Under the pieces are notes generated by a model. The model was not told where the DNA came from, did no database searches, and worked only from the letters and a program-made list of their open reading frames with translations. Shown in pieces: positions 34,771-42,203 of a stretch of 64,000 bases of DNA. The DNA is from Geminisphaera colitermitum TAV2 (GTDB lineage: Bacteria; Verrucomicrobiota; Verrucomicrobiia; Opitutales; Opitutaceae). The position numbers and the translations under genes are program-made. The number at the start of each line of letters is the position of its first letter. Positions within the stretch are counted from its first letter, which is position 1. Location: NCBI RefSeq assembly GCF_000171235.2, contig NZ_ABEA03000005.1, positions 1 to 64,000 on the forward strand, read 5' to 3'.

Positions 34771-36459
34771 ATGGCAGCAAAACGTGCGCTTAACGAAGAC
34801 GACTACACCCGCGCGGCCCTTTCCCGCGAGATTGCCCGACTTAGATCCGATGCTGTGGTATTGGACCGGTTTCTCGCCTTCGCGGAGACCGAAGGTGGCG
34901 TGGACCGAGCACGGTTTCTGCCCCGTTTGCGCGTAATTTTTTCCGGCCGCGCAGCGCCGGCCTTTATCGCTCTGCTGATCCAGAAGTTTTTTTCCCATCA
35001 TCTCCATCTGGGTATTCAGCGCGAGGTTTGCGCCGGAGTGGAGTTTCGAGCGACGCCAAGCATGTTACCCATCCTGAAAGCGTTCGCCTTTTCCCATCCG
35101 GGAGTGGATGTCATTTCCTCCTGGGCCTGGGTTCCGGAAGGACAGGTTTCGAGCGGATCGATCTACGGCACCATTCACAAGCCATCGCTCGACGACGAGG
35201 CGGCCAAGGCGGCTGGGCTCGACCAAGCGGCCATCGCCAAGCGCACTAAGGCGTATCAGAAATGGTTCAGTAAGGAGCTGGAATCGTGGCCTGACGTCTA
35301 TGAGAGAAACGGGGAACGGCATTCAGTTTTTTACCGCATGCATCGCGGATACGATCCGCTTGATCCATACGCCGCAGATGAAGACTCGAAGGACGACGCC
35401 CACGATCAGGCACTATACCTCTGGGAAGCCTGCGCCTTACTCGACGTGGTGCACCGAGGGGAGTCCTTTTGCCTCTTCTCGCCGTTGATCGATGAGTTTT
35501 ATTTGCAAGAATTCTCCCGCATCGCGAAAGAAGATGGACAGAAACGATCGTGTGACGGCCTGCGGGAACTATGGGAAAAGCCTGAAAGCCATTACCTACA
35601 TTGGCTAGCGGTGCTAGCGAGAGCAGGCCGATTACCGGCACTTTTACAAACGGCCTTCGCGGACCTGCGAGCGTCCCTGATTCCGAGATCACGACGACTT
35701 GAACGATCAATCGATGAAATCCTGCTCTATGCTCACGAGGATACGATCTTGCGTGCGCCGCCGTTGCTTCGGGCGGACTTTCTTCTCGCGCGCAATGAGA
35801 TTAATCGGGCGACCAGTAGTTTCTATCTCAAGCACGCAGAGGAGATGGGCCGAGTCCTCGAACGGCTCTTGGCTGAGGGTGAAGCGTTTGCGGCGATCGA
35901 AAGCGAGGCGCTTAAATATGTAACGCCGACGATCACCGCGACGCTGGGCAGCATTACCGATGACGAAATCGACGCGTTCCTGCATGATTGTAGTTACCAA
36001 TCAAGCAGGCTGGCGATGCGATGCATTCGTAGTGAGCTGCAGAAACCGGCTCCGTCTGCTCGCACCCCTCGTTATCACTTCGGGTTGGATTTGAAGAAAA
36101 TGGTTCTAGAAATGGCAGCAGGAGCCGGACCAAATGCGACGCCATATTGGCTTAGCGCCGAGGGCGCCTACACGATTTCAGCGGAATTATACGGTGCTCT
36201 TCGTGTAAAATACGACGCTGTCGCCGAACTTACTTCGGCGACTGACTACGGAGTTCTGAAAGTGCGATTGAAGGGTTCGAAGGCGAATCCGGTGGTGTTT
36301 GATGTGAAGCTTGAACAGAATGTTCGAGAGCGGTGGGAGCAAGAGGAGTCAGAGATATTCGAGCGCATTCGGAGGTTTGTCACGGTTCTGCGCAATGCCA
36401 ACAGTGTCGGGACCACTTTTGGGCGACGCAGCCCGGGCCAGCCCGCCATCACAACATAA
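34771..36459 (+). CDS. Unrecognised 562-aa protein in defence-island remnant
   Basis: 562 aa with no motif I recognise. It is largely helical by composition, soluble, and has no signal peptide or membrane segment. Visible features: a glutamate- and aspartate-rich middle (residues about 195-225), a repeated acidic-basic alternation, and a C-terminal RERWEQEESEIFERIRRFV coiled stretch. Its gene is in a divergent pair with a truncated Cap4-like nuclease and is followed immediately by a small membrane-protein gene. By position it may belong to a defence or mobile-element system, but this is context only. Confidence 0.7.
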   Translation: MAAKRALNEDDYTRAALSREIARLRSDAVVLDRFLAFAETEGGVDRARFLPRLRVIFSGRAAPAFIALLIQKFFSHHLHLGIQREVCAGVEFRATPSMLPILKAFAFSHPGVDVISSWAWVPEGQVSSGSIYGTIHKPSLDDEAAKAAGLDQAAIAKRTKAYQKWFSKELESWPDVYERNGERHSVFYRMHRGYDPLDPYAADEDSKDDAHDQALYLWEACALLDVVHRGESFCLFSPLIDEFYLQEFSRIAKEDGQKRSCDGLRELWEKPESHYLHWLAVLARAGRLPALLQTAFADLRASLIPRSRRLERSIDEILLYAHEDTILRAPPLLRADFLLARNEINRATSSFYLKHAEEMGRVLERLLAEGEAFAAIESEALKYVTPTITATLGSITDDEIDAFLHDCSYQSSRLAMRCIRSELQKPAPSARTPRYHFGLDLKKMVLEMAAGAGPNATPYWLSAEGAYTISAELYGALRVKYDAVAELTSATDYGVLKVRLKGSKANPVVFDVKLEQNVRERWEQEESEIFERIRRFVTVLRNANSVGTTFGRRSPGQPAITT

Positions 36460-36465
36460 TTGGAT

Positions 36466-36756
36466 ATGCCGGCCGGTGCCAACATGTCGCGTAACGACCC
36501 CATGACCTCCCGGGCTCCGCCGATGCGCAACCGTGACCGAAAATCGGAACTGAGCTATGCACTGAAGCGCCAAGCCCTCTGGAGTGTATCCAGTTTGGTC
36601 GCGCTGCTGATTGGTGTGGGAATCATCGTCACAATGCAGAGACCAGAAAGCGCAGAAAAGATGTGGGATTTGCTCGGTCCCATCATCTCGATGGCGATTG
36701 GTGGGATTCTTGTCTATGTAGGATCGGCTAAGAGATTATCCCTAAATTACTCTTGA
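36466..36756 (+). CDS. Small two-TM membrane protein, C-terminus altered by IS insertion
   Basis: About 96 aa with two hydrophobic segments (SLVALLIGVGIIVTM and LGPIISMAIGGILVYVG). It starts 4 codons or less after the stop of the 562-aa gene, so the two form an operon. The IS5-family element inserted into its last codons: the present frame ends SAKRLSLNYS, whereas joining the flanks with one copy of the TAA duplication gives GSAKSRR and a stop at 37651-37653. The ATG at 36466 is used; others at 36484 or 36502 are possible. Probably still made. Confidence 0.7.
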   Translation: MPAGANMSRNDPMTSRAPPMRNRDRKSELSYALKRQALWSVSSLVALLIGVGIIVTMQRPESAEKMWDLLGPIISMAIGGILVYVGSAKRLSLNYS

Positions 36757-36786
36757 TATTCAGGAGAAGAAAGAAGAGAGAGGAGC

Positions 36787-37335
36787 ATGAGCCGAACGAA
36801 GCGATGGGAAGTGAGTGACGGATTGTGGGAGCGGGTGGAGCCGCTGCTGCCGAAGGAGGCGCAGAGGGATGCGGGGAAGCAGTATAAGCGAAGGCCGGGG
36901 GCTGGGCGTCCCGGGGTGGACAAGCGCAAGGTGTTCGAGGCGATAGTGAGGGTGTTGCGAACGGGATGCCAGTGGAACAGCATCACGAAGGGAAGGGACG
37001 GGGTGGGGTCGAGCAGCGTGCACCGCTACTTTCAGGCTTGGACGAAGGCCGGAGTGTTTCTGGAACTATGGCGCAAAGGTCTGGCCGAATATGATGAGAT
37101 GGAGGGGATCGCGTGGGAATGGCAGTCGATTGACGCCACCCAACTGAAGGCCCCCCTTGCGCAAGAAGCAGTCGGACCCAATCCGACGGACAGGGGGAAA
37201 AAATGGGACCAAGATAAACGCCCTGACCGAAGGCGGTGGAGTCCCTCTGTCTGTGTTCATAACCGGCGCAAACGTGCACGAATCAACCACGGTGAGCCAG
37301 CTCATCGGGGCCAAGGTGCTTCATCAACAGCCTGA
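36787..37335 (+). CDS. IS5-family transposase, first frame
   Basis: 182 aa. MSRTKRWEVSDGLWERVEPL and RVLRTGCQWNSI belong to the DUF4096-type N-terminal domain of IS5 transposases; the first DDE aspartate is in WQSIDATQLKA. After the G5A6 run at 37191-37201 this frame leaves the transposase sense (its continuation does not look like transposase). The rest is supplied by the overlapping frame from 37157, so full-length protein needs a shift of frame near the slippery run. Confidence 0.88.
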   Translation: MSRTKRWEVSDGLWERVEPLLPKEAQRDAGKQYKRRPGAGRPGVDKRKVFEAIVRVLRTGCQWNSITKGRDGVGSSSVHRYFQAWTKAGVFLELWRKGLAEYDEMEGIAWEWQSIDATQLKAPLAQEAVGPNPTDRGKKWDQDKRPDRRRWSPSVCVHNRRKRARINHGEPAHRGQGASSTA

Positions 37336-37627
37336 CGGCGAAGAAATGGATGAAAACCTCTGCGCCGACAACGCCTACACCGGACGAGCCGATTTGATCC
37401 GCGCACTCGGTTACATCCCCCACATTTGCCCCCGCAGGCAGGAGGCCGAGGCTCTCAAACATCAGCCGGGATTCAAAGCACGCCGTTGGGTCGTGGAGCG
37501 CTTCTTCTCATGGCTTAAGCGCAGCCGAAAAATCCTGGTGCGCTATGAAAAATCGCTCCTCTCCTATTGGGGCTTGGTCTGCCTCGCCTGCTCCCTGATC
37601 TCCCTGCAACGATCAGACATTATTTAG
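37157..37627 (+). CDS. IS5-family transposase, second frame (catalytic part)
   Basis: 156 aa. GKNGTKINALTEGGGVPLSV, ENLCADNAYTG (second Asp) and RWVVERFFSWLKRSRKI (Glu) are the DDE and C-terminal signatures. This frame is at +1 relative to the first (or -2), and starts within it, overlapping by about 180 bp. Typical of IS427-type elements, which produce the enzyme from two frames. Confidence 0.88.
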   Translation: MRKKQSDPIRRTGGKNGTKINALTEGGGVPLSVFITGANVHESTTVSQLIGAKVLHQQPDGEEMDENLCADNAYTGRADLIRALGYIPHICPRRQEAEALKHQPGFKARRWVVERFFSWLKRSRKILVRYEKSLLSYWGLVCLACSLISLQRSDII

Positions 37628-37653
37628 GGATAATCTCTAAATCTCGACGATAG

Positions 37654-38374
37654 GCCATCAGGTTGAGGAAGCGCCGCTTGTGCGAACGGATAACCTGACA
37701 AAACTACTCGTGAAGAAATGAATATTTGGCCTTGGATGTATACCGACCTCAGCCTCCCATCGGAGAGCGACGCAATAGGGGACAACAGCAGAGGGCGGCG
37801 GTCGTGCCGGTCGATCGCGAGGTAAAGCAGCAGCAGGACGATGCCTCTGGCGCCGGGCGAAAGTTGCTCCACGTTGGTGCCATCGTATTCAAGACCATAC
37901 CCGCCCCTCCACCTCTCGCCCCTTTTCTCTCTCCTCAATCGCACGCATCGACCAATCCACCAAGTTACCCACATTGTTCCGTCGTGACAACATCGCCGCA
38001 TGGGACCAATGAGTTGAATACCGAGATTCGAACTCCGTGAGATTCCTTGACGCTTTTGTAAGCCGTCCCGCAGAGTTGAGACGAGACAGACACCATTCTT
38101 TCGATTCAAATTCGCTCCGTAAGTTGCTGGAGGTTCGTGTAAAGCATTCAAATGGGCAGCCATTTATCAAAAGCCCTCGCAACGAATAAGTTGCGGGGGC
38201 TTTTGTTGTATGCATATTCTGGACTCGATCGGTTGCATTTGTGTGTATTGACAAATTCTTAGCCATGCCATCAGCCACACAAATTCAGGCTCCGTTATTC
38301 GTTGAAGTTACGCGGGTTGGAAAAACGAAGGAGGCCAGATCGTGTAGAACTGATAACCGGCCTCGACATGCTTT
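37654..38374. other. Gap without a recognised gene
   Basis: About 720 bp right of the IS. Short open frames are of shadow type, and I recognise no gene. A strong hairpin terminator lies at 38169-38204. At 38020-38060, on the minus strand, GGAGTTCGAATCTC resembles a tRNA T-arm but no tRNA fold can be built around it. It ends where a stress-type promoter motif starts. Confidence 0.5.
38169..38210. terminator. Rho-independent terminator, bidirectional
   Basis: Stem AAAAGCCCTCGCAAC paired with GTTGCGGGGGCTTTT (one mismatch) around a 6-nt loop GAATAA, then a T-rich run. It can serve either strand and may end transcripts from the IS side. Confidence 0.75.
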
Positions 38375-38392
38375 GGTAGCATAACACCCCAT
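38375..38392 (+). promoter_or_regulatory. ACCCCAT-type motif, site A (sigma factor 1)
   Basis: GGTAGCATAACACCCCAT, about 140 bp before the ATG of the first ECF sigma gene. Matches the recurring motif described in the findings (GGTAGGATTAGACCCCAT at 44169) at 14 of 18 positions by eye. Confidence 0.55.
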
Positions 38393-38531
38393 TTTCAGCG
38401 GGACAGGTTCGGGTAGTCTTGGGCTGATGGTAAAGTTACGACGTTTTTGCGATCCCTCGTCGTCATGCGGCCGACTTCCGCCCGGCCCACGACCCGCCGC
38501 CGATGCGCAAGCGAAGCCCCGCTGGCCGTCC

Positions 38532-39224
38532 ATGTCCGAGCCTTCGTGTCATGGTTCTGCCGATACGATTCCCAGTCCGGAGACAGAGCATGACGCAACG
38601 CTGGTGAAACGAGTGAACGCCGGGGATGCCGCAGCCTTCGCCGAGATCGTCATGCTTCATCGCGGGAAACTATTCGCCATCGCCTTCTCCCTGCTGCGCA
38701 ACCGCGCCGATGCTGAGGAAATCGTCCAGGACACGTTCATCCGCGCGTATCGCGGCCTGGCGCTCTTCCGCGGCGAATGCCCGTTCGCCGCCTGGCTGCG
38801 CCGGATCGCCGTCAATCTCTCGCGCAACCGCTACTGGTATTTCTTCTGCCGCCACCGCCATGCGACGCTCTCGTTTGACTGCACACTCAATGCCGGAAAC
38901 ACCGCGACCTTCGCGGACCTTATCGCGAGCGATGATCCCGATCCTGTGCGCGAAACGATGAAACACGAATTTCTCGCGCACGTCGCCGCGTGCATGAAGG
39001 AGCTCGGCGCCCTTCAGAGCGAAATCCTCACGCTGCGCAATCGCAAGGGCTGCTCCTATGACGAAATTGCAGAAACCCTCGGCATCAGCGAGGGCACGGT
39101 GAAAAGTCGCATCGGACGGGCGCGGGAAGATCTTCTCAAACTTCTTGCCCGGATCTATCCCGAGGCTGCAGGGGGAAGCCCGCTCTTTTCCCGCTGGTTC
39201 GAACCCGGCCGGCCGGCCACGTAG
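38532..39224 (+). CDS. ECF-type RNA polymerase sigma factor
   Basis: About 230 aa. Region 2 is recognisable by AIAFSLLRNRADAEEIVQDT and AYRGLALFRGECPFAAWLRR; region 4 by SYDEIAETLGISEGTVKSRI. Start at MSEPSCHG because upstream residues are unstructured. Unusual are about 50 residues N-terminal to region 2 and a Cys-containing YFFCRHRHATLSFDCTL linker. No anti-sigma gene is adjacent. It is a paralog of the protein at 40800 and heads the stress island. Confidence 0.9.
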   Translation: MSEPSCHGSADTIPSPETEHDATLVKRVNAGDAAAFAEIVMLHRGKLFAIAFSLLRNRADAEEIVQDTFIRAYRGLALFRGECPFAAWLRRIAVNLSRNRYWYFFCRHRHATLSFDCTLNAGNTATFADLIASDDPDPVRETMKHEFLAHVAACMKELGALQSEILTLRNRKGCSYDEIAETLGISEGTVKSRIGRAREDLLKLLARIYPEAAGGSPLFSRWFEPGRPAT

Positions 39225-39340
39225 TTGACTTTGACCGATTGGGAGTCACCGGAAGACAGGTGGTGGCCGTCCGCTGTTTTTCTTTCAAAACTTCGGGCCG
39301 ACGAGGGAACCACCCGCCTTGCGTGACCACAGTGGGAGCC

Positions 39341-39448
39341 ATGAGCAAAATATCATCAACGCCCCGCGACCTTCTGGTCGAAGAACTCAAGGGCCTCTGG
39401 AACGCCGAGAAGCAGCTTCTCGTTCACGATTTGGGTCGCCCGGTCTGA
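39341..39448 (+). pseudogene. 5' fragment of a DUF892 (YciE/YciF-like) gene
   Basis: 36 codons: MSKISSTPRDLLVEELKGLW and NAEKQLLV resemble the conserved start of DUF892 ferritin-like stress proteins (LYxxELKDLYxAEKQL), after which the frame leaves the family and stops. It lies between the sigma gene and a small membrane gene, so it is probably a decayed member of the island. It could also be a coding-length leader peptide; this is less likely. Confidence 0.5.
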
Positions 39449-39532
39449 ACCGGCTTTCCGCCGATGTGCGGAATGTGTATCCGAATTATAATTACCAAGT
39501 AATCAAGCAACCACTACTGAAAACACTGTTTT

Positions 39533-39661
39533 ATGAATGACATCGTCCACATCCTCCCTCCCATCGCCGCAATCGGCTATTCGCTCGTTTATATTCTTCT
39601 CGGCGGCGGCCTGCTCGGCGCGGCTCTGATTTTCGTGATCGCCAAGGTTCTAGGCAGGTAA
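39533..39661 (+). CDS. Small 42-aa membrane protein
   Basis: A short reading frame: MNDIVHILPPIAAIGYSLVY then ILLGGGLLGAALIFVIAKVL and GR. One or two membrane segments with a Gly-rich core. It begins 85 bp after the DUF892 fragment and ends 50 bp before the next membrane-protein gene, so it is probably part of the same transcription unit. Codon use is like its neighbours (GC at third positions). No family recognised. Confidence 0.6.
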   Translation: MNDIVHILPPIAAIGYSLVYILLGGGLLGAALIFVIAKVLGR

Positions 39662-39711
39662 AGCCGCCCGCGCCCGAAAATTCAGCTTATTGAAAATTAA
39701 CAAATTATTTT

Positions 39712-40680
39712 ATGAATTCCGTCTCATTACTTTCTCCCTCGGAGCATGCCGTCTCGTCCGTCACCTATGACAGGCTGGGCCATGCGTTCCGCTCCGTCTC
39801 TTGGGCAGCCATCCTGGCTGGCCTCATTGCAGCCATCGCCCTTCAAGTGTTGTTCATGTTGCTGGGAGCGGGTCTGGGGTTTGCCATTTACAGCCCACTG
39901 ACGGACGAGAGTCCTGTCGTCTCCTTGGGGGCGGGCGCCCTGATCGTTCAGGGCCTGAGCGCCGTCGTCTCGCTTTGGTTTGGCGGCTGGGTGGCCGGCC
40001 GTTTTACGCCGGCGGGTGTACGCGGCACCGCCTGGCTGCACGGTTTTATCGTTTGGAGCGCGGCCACCGTGGCTGGAGTCTTATTTGTTTCCGCCGGTGC
40101 GGGCTGGGCGTTGGGTGATTTATCCAAAATCGTAGGCGGCGGCCTCTCCTTGGCCGGCCAGCCGGCGGCGGCACTCGCGGGCGGCGCAGCGGACATGGCC
40201 AGGGACGCGATCAGGCAATCCGACAACACCTTCGCCAGCTTCACCGACGAAGCAGTAGGCAGCCGTCCTGCGGGCGAGACCGGCAACACCTCCATCCGCG
40301 CCAAAAGAGAGGTAGGCATGGCCGTGGCCCGGTTTTTTAATCCGATGCAGGAGGAAAACAGGGATGTGAACCGCACCGCCTTGGTCAAAGTCCTCGTCGA
40401 TGAAGCCGGTCTGAGCGAGGCAGCCGCCAACAAAGCGGTCGCGGATTGGACGGCGACGTATGAGCGGCTGAAAGCCGATCTCACCGCGGTGAAGGAGGCG
40501 GCGGAGGTCAAGGCGCGCGAAGCGGCCGAAGCGGGGGCGAGGACGCTGGCGATCCTTTCGTTCGGTTATTTTATCGCTTTCGCCATCGGAGCGGTGGCGG
40601 CCACTTGGGGCGGGTATCAGGGGGGCGGATACGCGCGAACCTGCGAGACCCGGATCGTCCACGCGGCGGTGAAGGAGTGA
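39712..40680 (+). CDS. Polytopic membrane protein with Ala-rich soluble domain
   Basis: 322 aa. Three hydrophobic segments in the first 145 residues (SWAAILAGLIAAIALQVLFM, LIVQGLSAVVSLWFGGWVAG and VWSAATVAGVLFVSAGAGWA), an Ala/Glu-rich coiled-coil-like middle (about residues 150-280) and a last segment near the C-terminus (GYFIAFAIGAVAATWGGYQG). It resembles the PhnA-like/YrzE-like membrane proteins that occur in stress-gene clusters; the function is unknown. Confidence 0.7.
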   Translation: MNSVSLLSPSEHAVSSVTYDRLGHAFRSVSWAAILAGLIAAIALQVLFMLLGAGLGFAIYSPLTDESPVVSLGAGALIVQGLSAVVSLWFGGWVAGRFTPAGVRGTAWLHGFIVWSAATVAGVLFVSAGAGWALGDLSKIVGGGLSLAGQPAAALAGGAADMARDAIRQSDNTFASFTDEAVGSRPAGETGNTSIRAKREVGMAVARFFNPMQEENRDVNRTALVKVLVDEAGLSEAAANKAVADWTATYERLKADLTAVKEAAEVKAREAAEAGARTLAILSFGYFIAFAIGAVAATWGGYQGGGYARTCETRIVHAAVKE

Positions 40681-40749
40681 GGCTGGCTCCTCGCCATCCG
40701 GCTGAGCATCCGGCTGAGGACCGCCTCAGCGTTAACCTCCTTCACGGAC

Positions 40750-40765
40750 GGGCACATCACCCCAT
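40750..40765 (+). promoter_or_regulatory. ACCCCAT-type motif, site B (sigma factor 2)
   Basis: GGGCACATCACCCCAT, 35 bp before the GTG start of the second ECF sigma gene. Keeps the ACCCCAT half and a GGG half at similar spacing; the middle differs from the other sites. Confidence 0.45.
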
Positions 40766-40799
40766 GTTCGCAGGCGCCGGGATGTAATAAGCTGCAGGC

Positions 40800-41540
40800 G
40801 TGATTTCCTTTGCCGATTCGGTTTCGCCTGCATCCCGCCCGGATTCCCCTACTCGAGAGGAGCGCGCCGAAAAATCACGCCGGGAGGCCGTTTACGACGC
40901 CGCCCTGGTGGTTCGTTTTGGCGGCGGGGATGAAGCCGCGTTTATTGAAATCGTGGGCCGGCACCAGGTGCGCTTGTTTTCGGTCGCGTTTTCCATGCTT
41001 CGAAACCGCGGGGACGCCGAGGAGATCGCGCAAGACGTCTTCATCCATGCCCACCGGTGTCTCGGCACCTTCCGGGGCGAGTCCTCGCTCGCGACCTGGC
41101 TGCACCACGTCGCCCTTAATCTGGCGCGCAACCGCTATTGGTATTTCCATCGCCGATACCGCCATGCGACCATCTCGCTCGACTACACGGTCGGCGAGGA
41201 GGGTGCGTCCACCCTGCTGGATTTGATGGAGTGCGGCACCCCCAGTCCGCCCCGCGAGGCGGTGACGCGCGAATTCACCGAATTGATCGCCGTCGGCATG
41301 GCACGGCTCGAAGACCGGCAGCGCGCGATTCTCACGCTGAGTCACACGCTCGCTTACGGTGAGATCGCCCGGGTGCTGGGCATCAATATCGGCACGGTGA
41401 AAAGCCGCATCGCCCGGGCCCGGGACAACCTCCGTGCGTGCTTGTCCGCTGCATGTCCCGAGTTCGAGGCTGGCGCCCGGCCGATGGCGTGGCTGGAGCC
41501 GGCTCGCCATCCTGAAGGCCTCACGCTCGGGCGAGGATGA
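40800..41540 (+). CDS. ECF-type RNA polymerase sigma factor, second paralog
   Basis: 246 aa, GTG start. Region 2 includes VAFSMLRNRGDAEEIAQDVF and STFRGESSLATWLHH-like blocks; region 4 includes YGEIARVLGINIGTVKSRIA. It shares the RNRYWYFHRRYRHATISLDY linker with the sigma factor at 38532 (RNRYWYFFCRHRHATLSFDC), so the two are paralogs. No anti-sigma gene is visible next to either. It probably directs transcription of stress genes. Confidence 0.9.
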   Translation: MISFADSVSPASRPDSPTREERAEKSRREAVYDAALVVRFGGGDEAAFIEIVGRHQVRLFSVAFSMLRNRGDAEEIAQDVFIHAHRCLGTFRGESSLATWLHHVALNLARNRYWYFHRRYRHATISLDYTVGEEGASTLLDLMECGTPSPPREAVTREFTELIAVGMARLEDRQRAILTLSHTLAYGEIARVLGINIGTVKSRIARARDNLRACLSAACPEFEAGARPMAWLEPARHPEGLTLGRG

Positions 41541-41631
41541 ACGCGGGACGTTGCGTCCGCCCGCCGCCGCCAAACAAATATTGTCGAAATAAACGAACCA
41601 CGGGCAACCGGAGGTTACCATCCATCTCGTA

Positions 41632-41958
41632 ATGAAAACTTCCTTTAAATCCATCGCGCTCTCCGCGCTCCTCTGCACCGCCCCCGGCGTTTTATTCTTC
41701 GCCACGGGCTGCGCTTCCTCCTCCACGGGTGAAAGCACCGGTGAATACGTCGATAACAGCGCCATCACCGCGAAGGTGAAGACCGCCTTGCTGAACGACC
41801 CGATCGTAAAGAGCTTCGATGTGAGCGTCGAATCCTACAAGGGCGTCGTGCAATTGAGCGGCTTCGTTAACACCTACGAAGAAAAAGCCCAGGCAGGCCG
41901 CGTCGCTGCTGGAGTGAAGGGTGTGGCCGGCGTGAAGAACAACCTCATCGTCAAATAA
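41632..41958 (+). CDS. BON-domain lipoprotein
   Basis: 108 aa. Signal peptide with lipobox FFATGCASS (Cys about residue 27), so it is lipid-anchored in the envelope. A single BON domain follows: ITAKVKTALLNDPIVKSFDV and GVVQLSGFVNTYEEKAQAGR. BON domains occur in OsmY-type periplasmic proteins that protect membranes under osmotic and other stress. It lies 91 bp after the sigma gene. Confidence 0.85.
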   Translation: MKTSFKSIALSALLCTAPGVLFFATGCASSSTGESTGEYVDNSAITAKVKTALLNDPIVKSFDVSVESYKGVVQLSGFVNTYEEKAQAGRVAAGVKGVAGVKNNLIVK

Positions 41959-42074
41959 CGATCCCACCGGGATCTCGCCAAGAGAGGGCCGGAACGGACG
42001 AAAATCTCCGGCTGCGCCTCGGGGGATCAAGCATTCCTCGATACGCAGTGAAAGCCGGCCCTTCATGGTGTCCG

Positions 42075-42181
42075 GGAACTGGCGTAACAATGACTCGGAC
42101 CGGCATACCATGCGCATCCACGACCAAATGTATCTTGGTGTTTCGCCCCCTTTTGTCAGGCTGATCGCCAACATATATCAT
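42075..42181 (-). pseudogene. IS5-family transposase fragment
   Basis: A short minus-strand reading frame with KRGRNTKIHLVVDAHGMPVR, a well-known segment of IS5 (ISL2-like) DDE transposases. No ends, no second half, no inverted repeats found. It is a decayed fragment between the BON lipoprotein and the antiporter. Confidence 0.6.
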
Positions 42182-42203
42182 AAGCCCTTAAGGGCAGTGA
42201 AAA

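Larger units (their letters stand above)
36732..37637 (+). mobile_element. IS5-family insertion sequence, 906 bp, with TAA target duplication
   Basis: Ends are 16-17-bp perfect inverted repeats (GAGATTATCCCTAAAT at the left, its complement at 37622-37637). A TAA is found on both sides (36729-36731 and 37638-37640). It carries a two-frame DDE transposase with Tnp signatures of the IS5/IS427 group. The insertion appears complete and recent: flanks rejoin to an open reading frame. Confidence 0.93.

Noticed and set aside
38010-38060. Possible tRNA gene on the minus strand (GGAGTTCGAATCTC T-loop-like)
   Set aside because: No acceptor, D or anticodon arms can be paired around it; 4 of 5 pairs in the T stem only. 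Could at best be an old attachment-site scar.
41692-42174. Minus-strand 160-codon frame opposite the BON lipoprotein
   Set aside because: Shadow frame; the real evidence there is the BON lipoprotein on the plus strand and a short transposase fragment in a different minus frame.
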